Source: Kuschelorhynchus macadamiae (lineage: Eukaryota > Arthropoda > Insecta > Coleoptera > Curculionidae). Taken from it: 64,000 nucleotides of DNA. The stretch is from positions 542,501 to 606,500 of the forward strand of contig JAUTXW010005194.1 of the NCBI GenBank assembly GCA_030620095.1. The letters are read 5' to 3'. The position numbers and the translations under genes are program-made. Below are positions 22,459 through 34,572 of this stretch, piece by piece (position 1 is the stretch's first letter; each line of letters opens with the position of its first letter). The notes beneath the pieces were generated by a model, which did no database searches, was not told where the DNA came from, and saw only the letters and a program-made list of their open reading frames with translations.

Positions 22459-25293
22459 GTGTTCTATCAAAATGTCCGGGGCCTTAGAACGAAGCTAAGC
22501 TATCTTCTGGAAACTACTCCAACATCTGAGCATGACATTATCATCCTGACAGAGACATGGTTGAACAGCAACTTTTATGACTCTGAATTACACTTCGAGG
22601 GCTTTAATGTTTATAGAAGAGATCGTTCATCTGCCAGCAGTACTTGCACCCGTGGAGGTGGTGTGTTGATTGCCGTTAAAAAGACTATTATCAGCAAATG
22701 TTTGCCATCTTCACTGGACATTAAGCAACTTTTTGTATTACTAGAAGCTGGCAAAAGTAAGCTACTAGTATGTACAGCATACTGTCCTCCGAAGTCACCT
22801 GCTGAAACATATGTACTATTTAGTAGTAGCCTAGATGCAATTACCGAGGATTTGGATGCTGATGTGTATATTGCTGGTGACTTCAACCTCCCTCACTGTG
22901 AGTGGGGAAAACTTGATATGGGTTCTACTGCTGAGGCTGGTCTAGGTGCCCCTCCGGCTGAGGTGGATTCAATACTTGTCATGTCAGACTTGTGCTCCTA
23001 TCATAACTTATACCAGTGTAATACAAATAAGAATTCTTTGGAGTCAATCTTGGACCTTATATTGGGAACCGACCCAAACATTCGGGTGAGGGTGTCTGAT
23101 GCACCCCTTGTACCTTCCGATGGCTACCATCCACCACTGGTTTTCGATGTCAGATTGCCAAATGTAAACAATGAAAATGAGTCAATTGGTGAAGACTATT
23201 ACAGGGACTTTGATTCAACTGATTATCCTGGTTTTATTGATTTTTTGAGTCATATCAACTGGGATGGCCTACTTGCCGATAAACCCTTGGATGTTTTGCT
23301 TGACATATTTTATGATGTACTTTGTTTGGCAGTTGATGTTTATGTGCCTCTTAAAAGGTTTTCTAAAAGGAACTTTCCCAGATGGTTTGATCATAACCTT
23401 AAAAATATTGTGATCCAGAAAAAGAGTGCTCATAGGCAGTTTCAGATTACTCGTCTTCATTCGGACTACTTAGAGTTTTCTAGACTCAGAGCAGAGTGCA
23501 AGAGACTAACCAGGTTGGCTTATAGGGATTATATATACAATGTTGAATCGGCCTTAAGAACAAATGTTCGCAAATTTTGGAGCTTTGCCAACTCTAGGAG
23601 GAAGGTGCCTGGTATACCTGGTGAACTCACTTATAATGATAGAAAGAGCAGCTCTGGAATTGAAATTGCAAACCTCTTTGCTGACTTTTTTTCAAGTACT
23701 TACTCCAGCAACTCGGTTGATGTATCTAAGATTGTTTTACCTCCTTATAATTATAATAACAATATCTCTTCCCTTAATATATGCATTTCAGATGTTTATA
23801 CTAGATTAAATAATCTGGATGTCCGTAAGGGCCCTGGACCTGATGGAATCCCTCCATGTTTACTCAAACACTGTAGTTTTATCTTAGCCAGACCCCTTTG
23901 CTTTATCTTTAATCTATCACTTAGTTCTGGCTGCTTTCCTTCTCGTTGGAAGATTAGTTTTCTTACCCCTATTTACAAATCAGGTGACCGGTCAAGTGTT
24001 ACAAACTATAGACCCATAAGCATTTTGAGCACTATCCCTAAATTGTTTGAGACTTTTGTTTGTGACCACCTTTCTTCCATACTGGGTAAGGACTTGATCA
24101 ACCAACAGTATGGGTTCCGCCCGGGGTCTTCGACTGAGCTCAATCTGCTCACTTATAGTAATTATTTGTTGAAGGCCTTGGAGAGTGGGTGTCAGGTTCA
24201 TTCCATTTACACTGACTTCTCCAAGGCTTTTGATCGCGTTAATCATAAAATATTGATTCACAAACTGAGGGCTCTGGGTGTCGGTGGTTCTCTTTTGGAG
24301 TGGTTAAATAGCTACTTGACTGGTCGCCTTCAGCGGGTTCGCGTTCAGGGTTACACATCTAAAGATATTGAAGTTCAATCCGGTGTTCCACAGGGATCCC
24401 ATCTGGGGCCCCTGTTATTTAATGTTTTTATCAATGATATTCAAGAATGTTTTCACTTTGGTAACTTTGTTCTTTTTGCAGATGACCTTAAACTCTTTCT
24501 AAAGGTGCTTAATAGGGATCATTGTGAACAGCTTCAGTCAGACCTAAATAGATTTGTCGCTTGGTGAGGTGCCAATTGTATGGACTTAAACGTTTCTAAA
24601 TGCCACTGGATTGTCTTTGGGCAAGGGAAAAACATAACTAACTTTCCTTACACCATCAAGGATGTTCCATTGAGCTCTGTATCACAGATAAAAGACCTTG
24701 GAGTTGTTTTTGATAACCAGCTCTCCTTTGTTCACCATGTGATGTTTATCACAAGCAAATCACTGCAAATGTTGGGTTTTGTCAGGAGATGCTGCCATGA
24801 CTTTCACAATCTACAAGCCATCAGAACTTTGTATTGTGCCCTTATCAGACCTCATCTTGAATATGCATCATCTGTATGGTCACCTTGTTATCAAGTACAT
24901 ATAAACGCCATTGAGAGAGTTCAAAGGTCATTTCTTAGATTTTTAGCATTCAAATCTGGCCAGCCCCAAGTTCTGAGTTACAATATTCTGCAGCAGGAAT
25001 ATCATCTTAATTCACTATCATCACGTAGAACATCGCACGACCTTAAGCTGTTTTATAAAATTTTGAACGGCACCGTGATGTGCCCATCCTTACTAAATGA
25101 AATAGGTCTTCACGTACCTTCTAGGTTAACCCGTTCCGCGCGGCCATTCTGGGTACCTTTTCACCGAACTAACTATGGCCAGAACTCTTATTTAACTAGA
25201 TGTTCAAATTTGGCCAATGAGCACTCTTCTTCTTTGGACTTTTTTAATTCCCGCACAGTCTTTCTAAAAGGATTGAATCGTCTTAATTTGTAA
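22459..25293 (+). pseudogene. non-LTR ORF2 (endonuclease + RT) with one in-frame TGA
   Basis: The frame is open for 702 codons (22459-24567), then has a TGA at 24565-24567 and continues in the same frame to 25293, about 944 codons in all. The first 240 residues are an apurinic endonuclease (FYQNVRGLRTK, ILTETWLN, AGDFNLPH, PSDGYHPPL). RT blocks follow: GPGPDGIPP, NYRPISILS, QYGFRPGSST, YTDFSKAFDRVNH, SGVPQGSHLGPLLF and LFADDLKLF. The thumb region has LGVVFDNQLSF and RPHLEYASSVWSP. The stop falls between FVAW and GANCMDLN, shortly after the FADD block. A single substitution is enough to explain it, so the copy is young. Confidence 0.92.
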
Positions 25294-25454
25294 TATAGAC
25301 TTTGTGATTGTATTTTGTTTCTCTGTTCAAATGTGATAAAGTGACTAACTGTTAATGTGTGTATTAATTTGCATTTTGTAATATGTATATAATCTAACAT
25401 TTTTTCTTTGTAATGGGTTATATGCCCGTGGGAATATATAAATAAATAAATAAA

Positions 25455-26030
25455 TGAGAGCGTCAAGGGCGCATTGCTTGGAAATAAATCCAGCAAAATC
25501 ACAAATTTTGTTTTTTGGTTGGACACAGTCACAACAGACAGAGGTCAAAACCAGAAAATTCAGGTATGATGCACATAACTTAGACCTGAGGCATAAAAAC
25601 ACCTTGACTGCACCTATACATCCTACTTCGATGTATGAGCGGTCCTTTTCTTAGCAAATATCAAAGATGTACAATAAAGTACCTGCTTATTTAAAAGATG
25701 CCTCGGGTCACAGGTTTAAAAAAGCAGTTAGAACAATAATTTATAAACTTATTTTTAAATTTCTTATTATAATTTTTGCTTTTTTTTCTCTTTCTCTGCC
25801 CTCTTAAAGGGGTTGTTTTGCAGGTTGTGAGCTAATTAATTCAATTAGAAAACCCTATTGACTGTATTTTTTATATGTTTTATATTTTAGTCACTTAGAT
25901 AAAACAATATCTTGTATAATATTAATTCATGTAATGTACCTGCTGGTTGAGATAGGAAGTTTGGCTTCAACTCCGCCAATTGTAATTTAAATTTTCTTAA
26001 AATTACAATAAAGCCATTTTTATTTTATTT
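25455..26030 (+). pseudogene. internally deleted non-LTR C-terminal fragment
   Basis: The frame reads CLEINPAKSQILFFG (the block after FADD), then jumps over most of the thumb to RHKNTLTAPIHPTSMYERSF and YNKVPAYLKD..GHRFKKAVRTII, a typical ORF2 C-terminus. An untranslated part follows with AATAAA near 26007. The preceding intact element ends exactly at its left edge, suggesting it inserted here. Confidence 0.7.
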
Positions 26031-26059
26031 ATAACATCATTACTAAAATATATTCAATA

Positions 26060-26610
26060 GCAATAGGGCGAGATGTATTCCTTGTTGTACTCTACATGTG
26101 GTGGAAAATGGACTGGAAGAAAAAGTGTGTTAAATAAGTATTTATCTATGTTGCAAAGAATCTCCTCAACCGTTTTCCATAAGTATGGCATGACGAGCCC
26201 CTTTAAACATAATTTCTGTAATTGGTATGTAAAAGGTAGTTATAAAATTATTTCCTATGGAGTTTGACAACGTATAATCTGTGTTAGAATTCTTATTGTT
26301 TGATTTACAGTATACAGAGGAGAAATGTTTAGAAAATTAAGTGGCTATTTTACCCCCATTATTTGTGTTTTCTTGGTGTATAGTTTCATTATATCAGGCA
26401 TTTTTTCATATTTAGTATGTACAAATTTCCAGTACTTTTGAGTTTTGCTTTATTCCCACCTCTGTCTCATTAATATACTGAGAATATATTTTGTGCCTTC
26501 TTAAATATTGACTCCTTAAACTTCTAAATAAATTATAGTTCACTACATTTCTTGTTTCTTTAAATCTTATGTAGGCTTCCCATTTTTTATGAATATTACT
26601 TGTCAATCAG
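26060..26610 (-). pseudogene. non-LTR linker/RT start fragment
   Basis: The minus frame 26606-26412 reads KKWEAYIRFKETRNVVNYNLF and RSQYLRRHKIYSQYINE, the basic linker between endonuclease and RT. After shifts, FSKHFSSVY (26320 region) and LFNTLFLPVHFP (about 26100) correspond to the next blocks in ORF2 proteins. The RT catalytic part is absent. Confidence 0.6.
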
Positions 26611-26646
26611 ATATTTATACCTATTTTTACTTTTAGAATAGATGTA

Positions 26647-28499
26647 CAGGGTGTTCCAGCGAGGACTGAACAGGGACCTATTTTCGACCTTCCTTGTATT
26701 TTGGAAAAATTCAAAATCCAAAAATGTCATCGAAAAAATATTTCTAGTTAAACTTAGGTGTTTTTTAAATTTCGTTTTTTTATTTTTGGAAAGATATTTT
26801 TTTTATGTTTTTGATTTTTGATTTTTTAGCTGTTTATATTACATTTTAATGTTTTACAAGCTAAAATTTTAGACCTGTTTAAAATAATAGGTTCTATAGG
26901 TATAATATTAATGCTTTGTCAATAAAAATTGACATTATTTTAATTATGTACCTAAAAAATATATATTTGACTCTGATCGAAATGTTGGACGAGAGACTAA
27001 GATTGTTATGCTATTTTACAAGTGCCAAGAAAATGCAAGAGAAGCAAGAAGATTTATTGCAAATTTTTATAGAAATATATCCATTACTAAGGATAAAAAA
27101 CCTATTTGAGGAAAATAAAACTTTACATGATAGAAAAAGAAATTCAATAAAAAATAATTATTAAATAATAAAATAAAACTACTAATAACATAAGTTTTCA
27201 ATGTGACCGCCGTTTTTCTCGAAACAACATATAACCCCTTTGTATTCTAAACTTGCTGTTACAATATGATTTTCCTGGTTAAGGCGGTTTATGACAATTT
27301 TTCCATGATCTCTTGAATATTTTGTCGTTGTCTGTATCGTTCTTCAAATGGCCCCAAAAAAATGTATCCAAAACTGGTGGAAAATGTTCCATTTCGCCCT
27401 ATCCATTCGTTATGGCGCCGATTTAAAAATTGAACCACATCATGCACGGTGCCCCATCATGTTGCCAAATTAAATTCTGATATTCTGCCAATGGTAAGTC
27501 TTCCAAAAATTTTCAATTTCGTTTTCTAAAAACTCATAATATCTGTGCCCATTTAAAGTCCCGTTAAAAAATATTGGTCCCAAAATTTTATTGTTTTTTA
27601 TCCCACACCAAACATGAATAGAATTCCTCCTTGAAATTTAATAGTCTGGAACTTTTTTGGATTTTCAACGGCCCAGTGGTGACTATTATGTCTGTTGAAT
27701 ACTCCCGATGTTGTGAAAGTAGCTTCATCGGTCCACGTAATATTTTTGAATAAATCAGGGTCTTCGTTTTCTTGCCGAATTACCATTTGAGAAACAAATT
27801 GGAAGCGAAGTTCTTTTTGTGTCGGTGTTAGGTGCTGAAGTGGAAGGATACGAAAAGGCCTAAATTTATGAATTTTGATTTGAACAGTAATACACTGAAG
27901 AACTGCATCCGAAATAGATTTGGTTGGATTAACTTGAAAATAATTTATAATGGCCTGGTCTCGATTTCTTCTTCTTTGTATATTTCTTTTTCTATCATGT
28001 AAAGTTTTATTTTCCTCAAATAGGTTTTTTATCCTTAGAATTGTATTGATGGATATATTTCTATGAAAATTTGCAATAAATCTTCTTCTTGCTTCTCTTC
28101 TGGCACTTGTAAAATCGCATAATAGTCTCTGTCCAAAGAGTAATATCAAATATATATTTTTTAGGTGAAGACTTCGACAATAATTAAAATAATGTCATTT
28201 TTTATTGACCTTAAACGTCATTTTACCTTGATCACCTATACCAACCTATCGTATATTTTAAACAGGTGAACTAAAATTTTAGTTTGTAAAACATTAAAAT
28301 GTAAATCTTATGCAAAATCAAATCTTTTAATCAGAACGGACATAAAAAAAATCACTCTTTCCAAAAATTTTTTATACATTCCATTTAAAAATTACATTAT
28401 CATATTTTTTCGATGATATTTTTATTTACAAGAAAAAATACATCGATTGGCTGTTTTAATTTTTCCAAAATACAAGGAAGGTAGATGTGGAACACCCTG
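26647..28499 (-). mobile_element. mariner-type element with ~490 bp inverted repeats
   Basis: The ends are CAGGGTGTTCC (26647) and GGAACACCCTG (28499) between TA dinucleotides (26645-26646, 28500-28501), as expected for the IS630-Tc1-mariner superfamily. The inverted repeats extend inward to about 27142 and 28005. They include the first part of the transposase coding region, so the left arm carries an inverted copy of the N-terminal coding sequence. Length is 1853 bp. Confidence 0.88.
27200..28149 (-). pseudogene. IS630-Tc1-mariner transposase, broken after first catalytic Asp
   Basis: The minus frame 28149-27598 starts with a helix-turn-helix region (ARREARRRFIANFH, RIKNLFEENKTLHDRKRN), a second one (SISDAVLQCITVQIKIHKF), and the first catalytic block ITWTDEATFTTSGVFNRHNSHHW. 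It stops after FMFGVG. Shifted frames down to about 27200 still show the NGTLNGHRYYEFLEN, RMDRAKW and LGPFEERY pieces of the second half. This is inactive. It is close in type to the intact DD41D transposase at 52.5-53.7 kb. Confidence 0.85.
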
Positions 28500-28501
28500 T
28501 A

Positions 28502-29399
28502 CACATACTTCTTACATAGTTAAATCTGTTCAAATAATACATCCTATTTTCATAACAAAACAGAAGGACCTAAGTCAAATAGAACATTTGTCAATAACAT
28601 GAGATGTCAAGTTTCCTGTACATTGGAATCAGCATAACAGACCACTTATCTTATTTAATAGTTGTGTCATTGCGCAGTAATTTACTTTGCTCTAAATTTA
28701 TTAGTGTATAATGACTTCTTGTCAAACAGCATAGGAAATTGAATACATTCTATATATACAGAGGACCTGTTTTTATTGGGCGCCATTTTGTTTAACCATA
28801 TTGGATTTATAACAATACTTTCCAGCTTCTATCCCACTTGGTTTTTGGGTATAATTAATTGAATAAGTACTTTTTTGACTGGTTTTTTTAAGCACGTCAT
28901 TTTGTTCTGCCATGTTGAATTCGTACTCCTTCATAGTTCAAATTTGAAATCAAATAAGATGTTAGGGTCAGAACAGGTGCTTTTTAGTTTGTAGTTTACT
29001 TTTCTGTAAAGATATTTCGTGAATTGTTATAAACAATTCCAATAGATAGTGGAGAAGAAGACTGCTGGAGGTTACTAATAATGAAGGCAGACATATTCCT
29101 AGTGCATACCTTAAATTATTTTGGTATTTCTTAAGTTATCAATACTATATATAAATCCTTTATCTAATTTCAAGCTAATATAATATATAATATATGCTTG
29201 TTTATAAATAAAGTCACAATAAACAAAAATACATAAATTAAAAATGCAAAATAAATAAATGAGAACAGTTCTTATTACATATATGTATATTATTATATAC
29301 AGTCAAAAAGGGTACATATAAATACAAAAAAAAACTACAATATAAAATTCAAACAAACATACAGAACTCACAAATATTATAAATTTAAATAGTGAGGTT
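28502..29399. repeat. AT-rich region with dispersed GCCATTTTGT repeat
   Basis: No gene is seen. From about 28765 to 29000 phrases such as GGGCGCCATTTTGTTTAACCA and GTCATTTTGTTCTGCCATG belong to a noncoding repeat that recurs, in varied form, near 30463, 47745, 49040 and 62260. A TATATA-rich stretch follows at 29150-29300. Confidence 0.5.
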
Positions 29400-29960
29400 T
29401 CATCATTTAAAACAAGCGACATGGCTACTGGTAATTATGGTACTCAAGAAGTTTTTTAGTGTTTAGTTTTAGTGATTTCCTAAATAAATTCAAACTTCTG
29501 ATATATTTTATATTATTAGTTAGTTCATTATAACTACTCAGTCCTTTAAAATACACTACATTTTGGGACTGGCTACTTGAGACTTGTTGAAAATAAAAAA
29601 TCATATTTAGAATGTGTTAAATATTGAAATGTCATAATTATAATACTCTCTCCAATAAGTAAGAAGGTAACATTTGGTTTTTTAATTTTAAGGTAAAGGT
29701 TCAGGATTTATAAATACATCTTCCCAATTTGATTTAATGCAATTTTTATTGAATTTTTGATAATCAGATTTGCAAAATATTCTAGCATATTTAAATTTAT
29801 TTTTTTACTACTGCTTTCTTTCTATCTATAGCTAGTGTTTCTATTTGTCCTAAATTCCGCTATATCCTCCAGCTTTACAGATTTTAATACCTTATTATCA
29901 TTACTTCTGTCCAAAATTATATTCTCTATCAAACCAGCAATACTCCTCTTGTTCATTCTA
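29400..29960 (-). pseudogene. non-LTR ORF2 C-terminal remnant
   Basis: On the minus strand, SQNVVYFKGLSSYNELTNN and SLNLFRKSLKLNTKKLLEYH resemble the last 60 residues of non-LTR ORF2 proteins. Upstream, KLEDIAEFRTNRNTS may belong to the same decayed protein. No catalytic block is present. Confidence 0.5.
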
Positions 29961-30934
29961 AAAGTTATTTATCTCTAGCCAAATGCATTTTCACACACAT
30001 GTTTAAGTTTTCCGAATATTTCTTTAATTTATTGTTAAAATTGTGTAACTAAAACTTACAACGTTCTTAATGAACTTGTCATTTTAAATCTTACTAAGTA
30101 TTTGACAAACTGTTACTTGTTTTTATTTCAAAGCCAACTGGATGAAAGTAAAGTAAAAAAAATACATCCCAATGAAAAAATATTTTTATATTCAACATTT
30201 ACGAAAAAAAATTACTGTATGCAAACTTTCAAAAATTTGATTGTAATAATAATTTGCACAGTTATTGAAACATCTTTGTAAGTATGGCAGTGTAGATAAT
30301 ATTTATATTCACTTCTGTCTTTAGCATATCCAAAAATCAGCTTAATACTTTCATGAATAAAAAAGTTATTAGTGATCAAACTAGTGTTCAGTTTAGTTTG
30401 GCATACTGTATATATGACTCTTAAGACTTGCACAAAATTTTAAATTAATCAAATAGGTAGTCTTTCAGGCTGATTTTTTAAACGTTTGCTACCTTGAATT
30501 CATACCAAAATGTTACCAATTCTTTCCTATAGAACTCTTGATTTTTATACAATATTTATGGTTTAGGCAATTAGTTTTTTAGTAATAATTTTTTTAACAT
30601 TTTACTAATTTTTACTTAAGGATGTTGTTTCTGATAGGCCTCCATGAGAAACACATCATTCTCAAATGCACTCAATTTTTGTCTGAGTTTTTAATAAACT
30701 TTTTTTAAAACAAATTATGGATGATTTAAAGCAAAATAATCAATACGGACCATTTAAAAAGACATGACAAAGTTACTGTCAGAGCATTTTGGTCATCTGT
30801 CCAATTTACATCTTTAACTGAGTAAAAGTTAGGTGTTTCACTTGCAATATTTTTTTGCAACTATGTGAAAAAGTCTGTACTTATGATTATTTCTGAATTT
30901 AAAGTTATATTAAAGGCAATTGTAACTTGAATTC
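29961..30934. other. no gene recognised
   Basis: AT-rich sequence. A 73-codon minus frame (30212-30433) has no recognised motif. A short piece of the dispersed GCCATTTTG-type repeat lies near 30463-30530. Confidence 0.35.
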
Positions 30935-31533
30935 GTGGATTATGGGACTGCAATAAGGTCTAAAGTGAAACCACTATTTTCAATTGCAACGTTACATTAA
31001 CATTTTTTCAAACTCTGGGGACAAATTAGATAAATTGGATTAAAAGCCGTAAAACAATCTAATAGGCTTATCTTGAGTTAGTGTAAAAACCTCAATAATG
31101 GAAATTTACACAATAAATAAATAAACATATACACATTTTACTGACGTAGGAACTACACAAACTTTTAGGACGGACACAGCACGTTTACTTATCAACAACT
31201 GAAAGTGTTTGTTTTGGTTTGGGGTTAAGAACAATTACAGTCGCATTCAGCCGTACAGTGGGTCAGAATTGTACTAGATTGTGGTCAGACATAAATTAAC
31301 TAATTATATAAGGTATTCTGCCATAAAATAATGTCCATTTTGTCAAGTTTACCTCAATACGTAATGAAGCCTATTAAAAATAAAAAATATATACAAATAT
31401 AAGTAAAAACTTTTAAAGGTAAATACAAACAACTATTTAAAATACAGTTAAAAATAAAATTAGTATACAAAATATATATAAATATAAAATTAAGTCGTAT
31501 CACCCAAGATACTATTTGTTGTTTACAATAATT
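30935..31533 (+). repeat. outer part of arm A of a ~1.1 kb inverted duplication
   Basis: This segment is the inverted counterpart of 39146-39745 (shared landmarks: the CTATTTTCAATTGCAACG stretch, the ACAATTACAGTCGCATTC stretch and CACCCAAGATACTATTTG). Arm A continues at 37786 after a 6.25 kb transposon inserted at AATT 31530-31533. With the inserted element removed, the arm runs on into the Penelope-like remnant. Confidence 0.9.
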
Positions 31534-31855
31534 GAATCGGTCATTTTGAAAAGGGGTCACATCTACTTTTTTAAATTTTACAGGAGAGATAAAAAACTTT
31601 CTATCTGTGATACTAGTTGAAAACAATCTGTGGTAAGGTATTGTTTGCCTCAAAACATGAACTTTTAAGAGAACGATTCAATAAAAACATGTTTTTTTTT
31701 CTAAAAGTGGTTATAAACTGCCATTTTTGAAAAAAGAGATGACCCGTTTTCAAAATGACAAAGTATATAAAATCAAAATAGCATATAAATAACATTGTTT
31801 TTATTAGGCAAAAAAGTGGTGGAGAATACATTTTAGTACAAACACAAAACATTTT

Positions 31856-34558
31856 TCAAATTTCCTCCGTTTCCTCAGCGGTGGTAGTGGGCCATTCGCA
31901 GATAGTGTCATAAAATGCCTTGCATTCATCTGGAATATATTGCTGAAGCTTCTTTATATCCTCAATTTTCTTTACATTTATCGGAACTTTTCCTTGATAG
32001 GCAGGAAAATTCTGAGGATCGGGCACCACTATTGCCGAAATGCCTCGTTGTAGAGTTTTCAGAAGAAGAAAACGTTCCTCAATAATGCTGCCAATGTATG
32101 GTTTGGCGAAGACGACACCCACATTTTCCGAGTTGAAGCTGAATTCATAAAAGGAGTTGATAGTGAAACTAACTTTTTCCTCTTTAGGAACTTGTCTGCC
32201 AAGACTTCGTGTAGACAACACTTTTTTCTTAAAAAAATCCGGCCACCACTGTTTGAATCCAGCTATATCTACGTGAGTAACATGTCTTACGTCAAACTTA
32301 TTGCTTGTAGATGAAGAAACGATTAGGTCTTCATATTCTCCTACAGAGAAGATCCGGTCGAGGCGACGAATTTTCCTTTTTATGGTGCCAAAATCCCTAT
32401 CACAGTCATTGAATGAGTGCCCTCGTTGTGGAAAGTAGGTTGTGATTTTCTGAAACTTGTTTGTCATTACAAGAGCCAAGAGATATCGTATCATGGTGTT
32501 GTTCCGATTTTGACCCGGACATCCGTCACAGAATAGATGCAGTTCTTCTACATTTTCGGGAATTCTGTTGTTAATGTAGTCATTTAAGAAGGAACAAACT
32601 TCGTCTGGGCCTTTGTGTCCTTCGCCTTCATGGTAGGAGTAAAAAGTTGCTTTTTCAGTACTGAAGTTGTGAACGCAAAATTCGTTTACCCATAACTGCC
32701 GAAAGTAAAAGACCTCTTGTAAGGGTAAAAATGGAAGTGGTAGGTTTTGCATATAATCAAAACATAGAGCAGCCACCTTTTCATTTTCTTTGCACAATTT
32801 TCTAATTTCGTCGATTTTCATGAAATATTTTTTGCTCTCCTCTTGTGTACCATAAGGTCTGAAGCTACAACTCGCTTGGCGGTTTCATTCAGATGAGGGT
32901 CCCTCAATTTTACACCTAACTCCTCACACTTGGAACAGACATCGATCTGCGGGCGACCGAATGATAAGTTGAAGTTCTCATGGAAGTATTTCAGAAAAAA
33001 CTTATATTTGACATTTTGACACATTTTGGGTGCTTGGCCAGAAACATGGCATGCATTATCTTAACATTGAGCTGAGCAGATAAGTATTTCTTGGTAGTAT
33101 TTGAATAATGCACTTCATTAACTGGAATATTGTCAATAAAGTTATGGATCTTCTGGCAAACTTCACCTGGCATCAGTTTATTTCGAGAACCAGCAGATTT
33201 TCCTCGTTTGTCTTGAGGTGTTTTGCATTGACTTTTCAAAGAAGAGAGACGCTCTCTTTTTTTCGAAATTCCGTAGAAAGACTGGAAAGCTGCACGACAA
33301 ACATTCAGGCGGTTGTTACACTCAATATGGTAAGAAAATGTGTTTGTTTTGAATTTGTTCATTTTGGATTTACTTTTAGTGATAAGTTCGTCTTCAGACA
33401 TTCGTTTATTGCAATTCCTTGGCGTACTTACATCTATTAGGCCTTGAAGAAAAATATCCTGCTCATCTTTGGATTTCAAGTTGTTGATTTTTTCTATCAT
33501 TTGATCCATTATATCGTTAGATACTAACAAGAAACATTTACGAGGGCAGCTGAAAAAAAAAGTATAATTCACAGTTACCGTCAACTTAAGTCGAATTCAA
33601 GTGATAACCATGTTTTAAACGTTAAATGTCATTCGATTGACGTACAGGGTTTTCCCGTATATTTTAACACCTACCTAGAGAGTTTATTTGAATAGATATC
33701 GAAATTTCGTAAATACAAAAGTTGCAGGGTTTTTTATGAATCGTCAGAATTTGATAACGTAAATGCGAAAATATTTTCGGAAATGTCAAATTTTGACAGG
33801 TTGATAGTTTTTTTAAATGGAACACCCTGTATATTATCACGAATTCTTAAAGATCTTCTTTTTCTGATTTCAAATATATATACTTTTAATACATCGTTTC
33901 CTTGATCACGGCTGACTTTTTTCAGCGGAAATTAACTTAGCATTTTTTAAATATTTAAACACTTATATGTCAAAAACTAATGCACGGAATGTATTAAAAG
34001 TATATATATTTGAAATCAGAAAAAGAAGGTCTTTAAGAATTCGTGATAATATACAGGGTGTTCCATTTAAAAAAACTATCAACCTGTCAAAATTTGACAT
34101 TTCCGAAAATATTTTCGCATTTACGTTATCAAATTCTGACGATTCATAAAAAACCCTGCAACTTTTGTATTTACGAAATTTCGATATCTATTCAAATAAA
34201 CTCTCTAGGTAGGTGTTAAAATATACGGGAAAACCCTGTATAATGCATTGTTAATGTCAACTGAACCAACCGGTCAATCGCTTGAATTCGATACTAATCA
34301 ATGATGTTCAAGCTCTTCTTTCGGTCCCATTATTAGGGGCATGACTGGCACAATATACTAAATTTGGGACATTTCAACTTACCGGCATGGCTCTCCAGTT
34401 TTTCGTGGAGCTATAAGTTTGCCCGCATAATTACGGTGTTCTTTTCCAGTAACTTTTGCGTTTTTAATCGAAATTTGCTTATAACTGTTCGTATTTTTAA
34501 CACCTTTCTTCCGTTTGGTAGGAGGAGATGTCTCACTGCTTTCACTACTAGACGACAT
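31856..34558 (-). pseudogene. two-exon transposase-like gene (DUF7869-like), two frameshifts
   Basis: Exon 1 (34558-34383) starts at an ATG 14 bp from the hAT insertion and encodes a Ser-rich, basic N-terminus with a VTGKEHRNYAGKLI block. Its GTAAGT donor at 34382 and the acceptor at 33552-33550 join TGEPC to RCPRKCF, rebuilding a Cys cluster in frame. Exon 2 breaks near 33010-33020, before YKFFLKYFHENFNLSFGRPQ, and again near 32821, in an A-run before MKIDEIRKL. The C-terminal half is open (32821-31856), with CFDYMQNLPLP, LFCDGCPGQNRN and RGHSFNDCDRDFGTIKR, acidic positions that could form a DDE/D-type site. The family is widespread in insect genomes; the name DUF7869 is from memory. Function is inferred from the inverted repeats around it. 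Confidence 0.75.
33645..34238. mobile_element. palindromic composite MITE inside the transposase intron
   Basis: The whole 594 bp is an almost perfect palindrome centred near 33941, with outer ends CAGGGTTTTCCCG / CGGGAAAACCCTG between TA dinucleotides. Each arm holds a second end-like motif facing inward (CACCCTG at 33823-33829 and CAGGGTG at 34054-34060, also next to TA). It can therefore be read as two inverted 185 bp MITEs flanking a further 222 bp inverted segment. It lies within the intron (33550-34382) of the transposase gene. Confidence 0.88.
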
Positions 34559-34572
34559 TTTGACATGCGATA

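Larger units (their letters stand above)
21598..25453 (+). mobile_element. nearly full-length two-ORF non-LTR retrotransposon
   Basis: ORF1 (21698-22438) and ORF2 (22459-25293) lie in series, separated by 20 bp, and a ~160 bp 3' untranslated region ends in an (AAAT)n tail at about 25437-25453. The 5' border is not marked and is placed only approximately. Downstream at 25455 the sequence continues inside another RT fragment, so this element seems to have inserted into an older one. The PHD-like ORF1 and the tetranucleotide tail fit the broad CR1/L2/Crack/Daphne/Jockey assemblage. I do not assign a clade. Confidence 0.85.

Noticed and set aside
22611..22886. 91-codon minus-strand open frame
   Set aside because: It is opposite the endonuclease domain of ORF2 and shows no motif.
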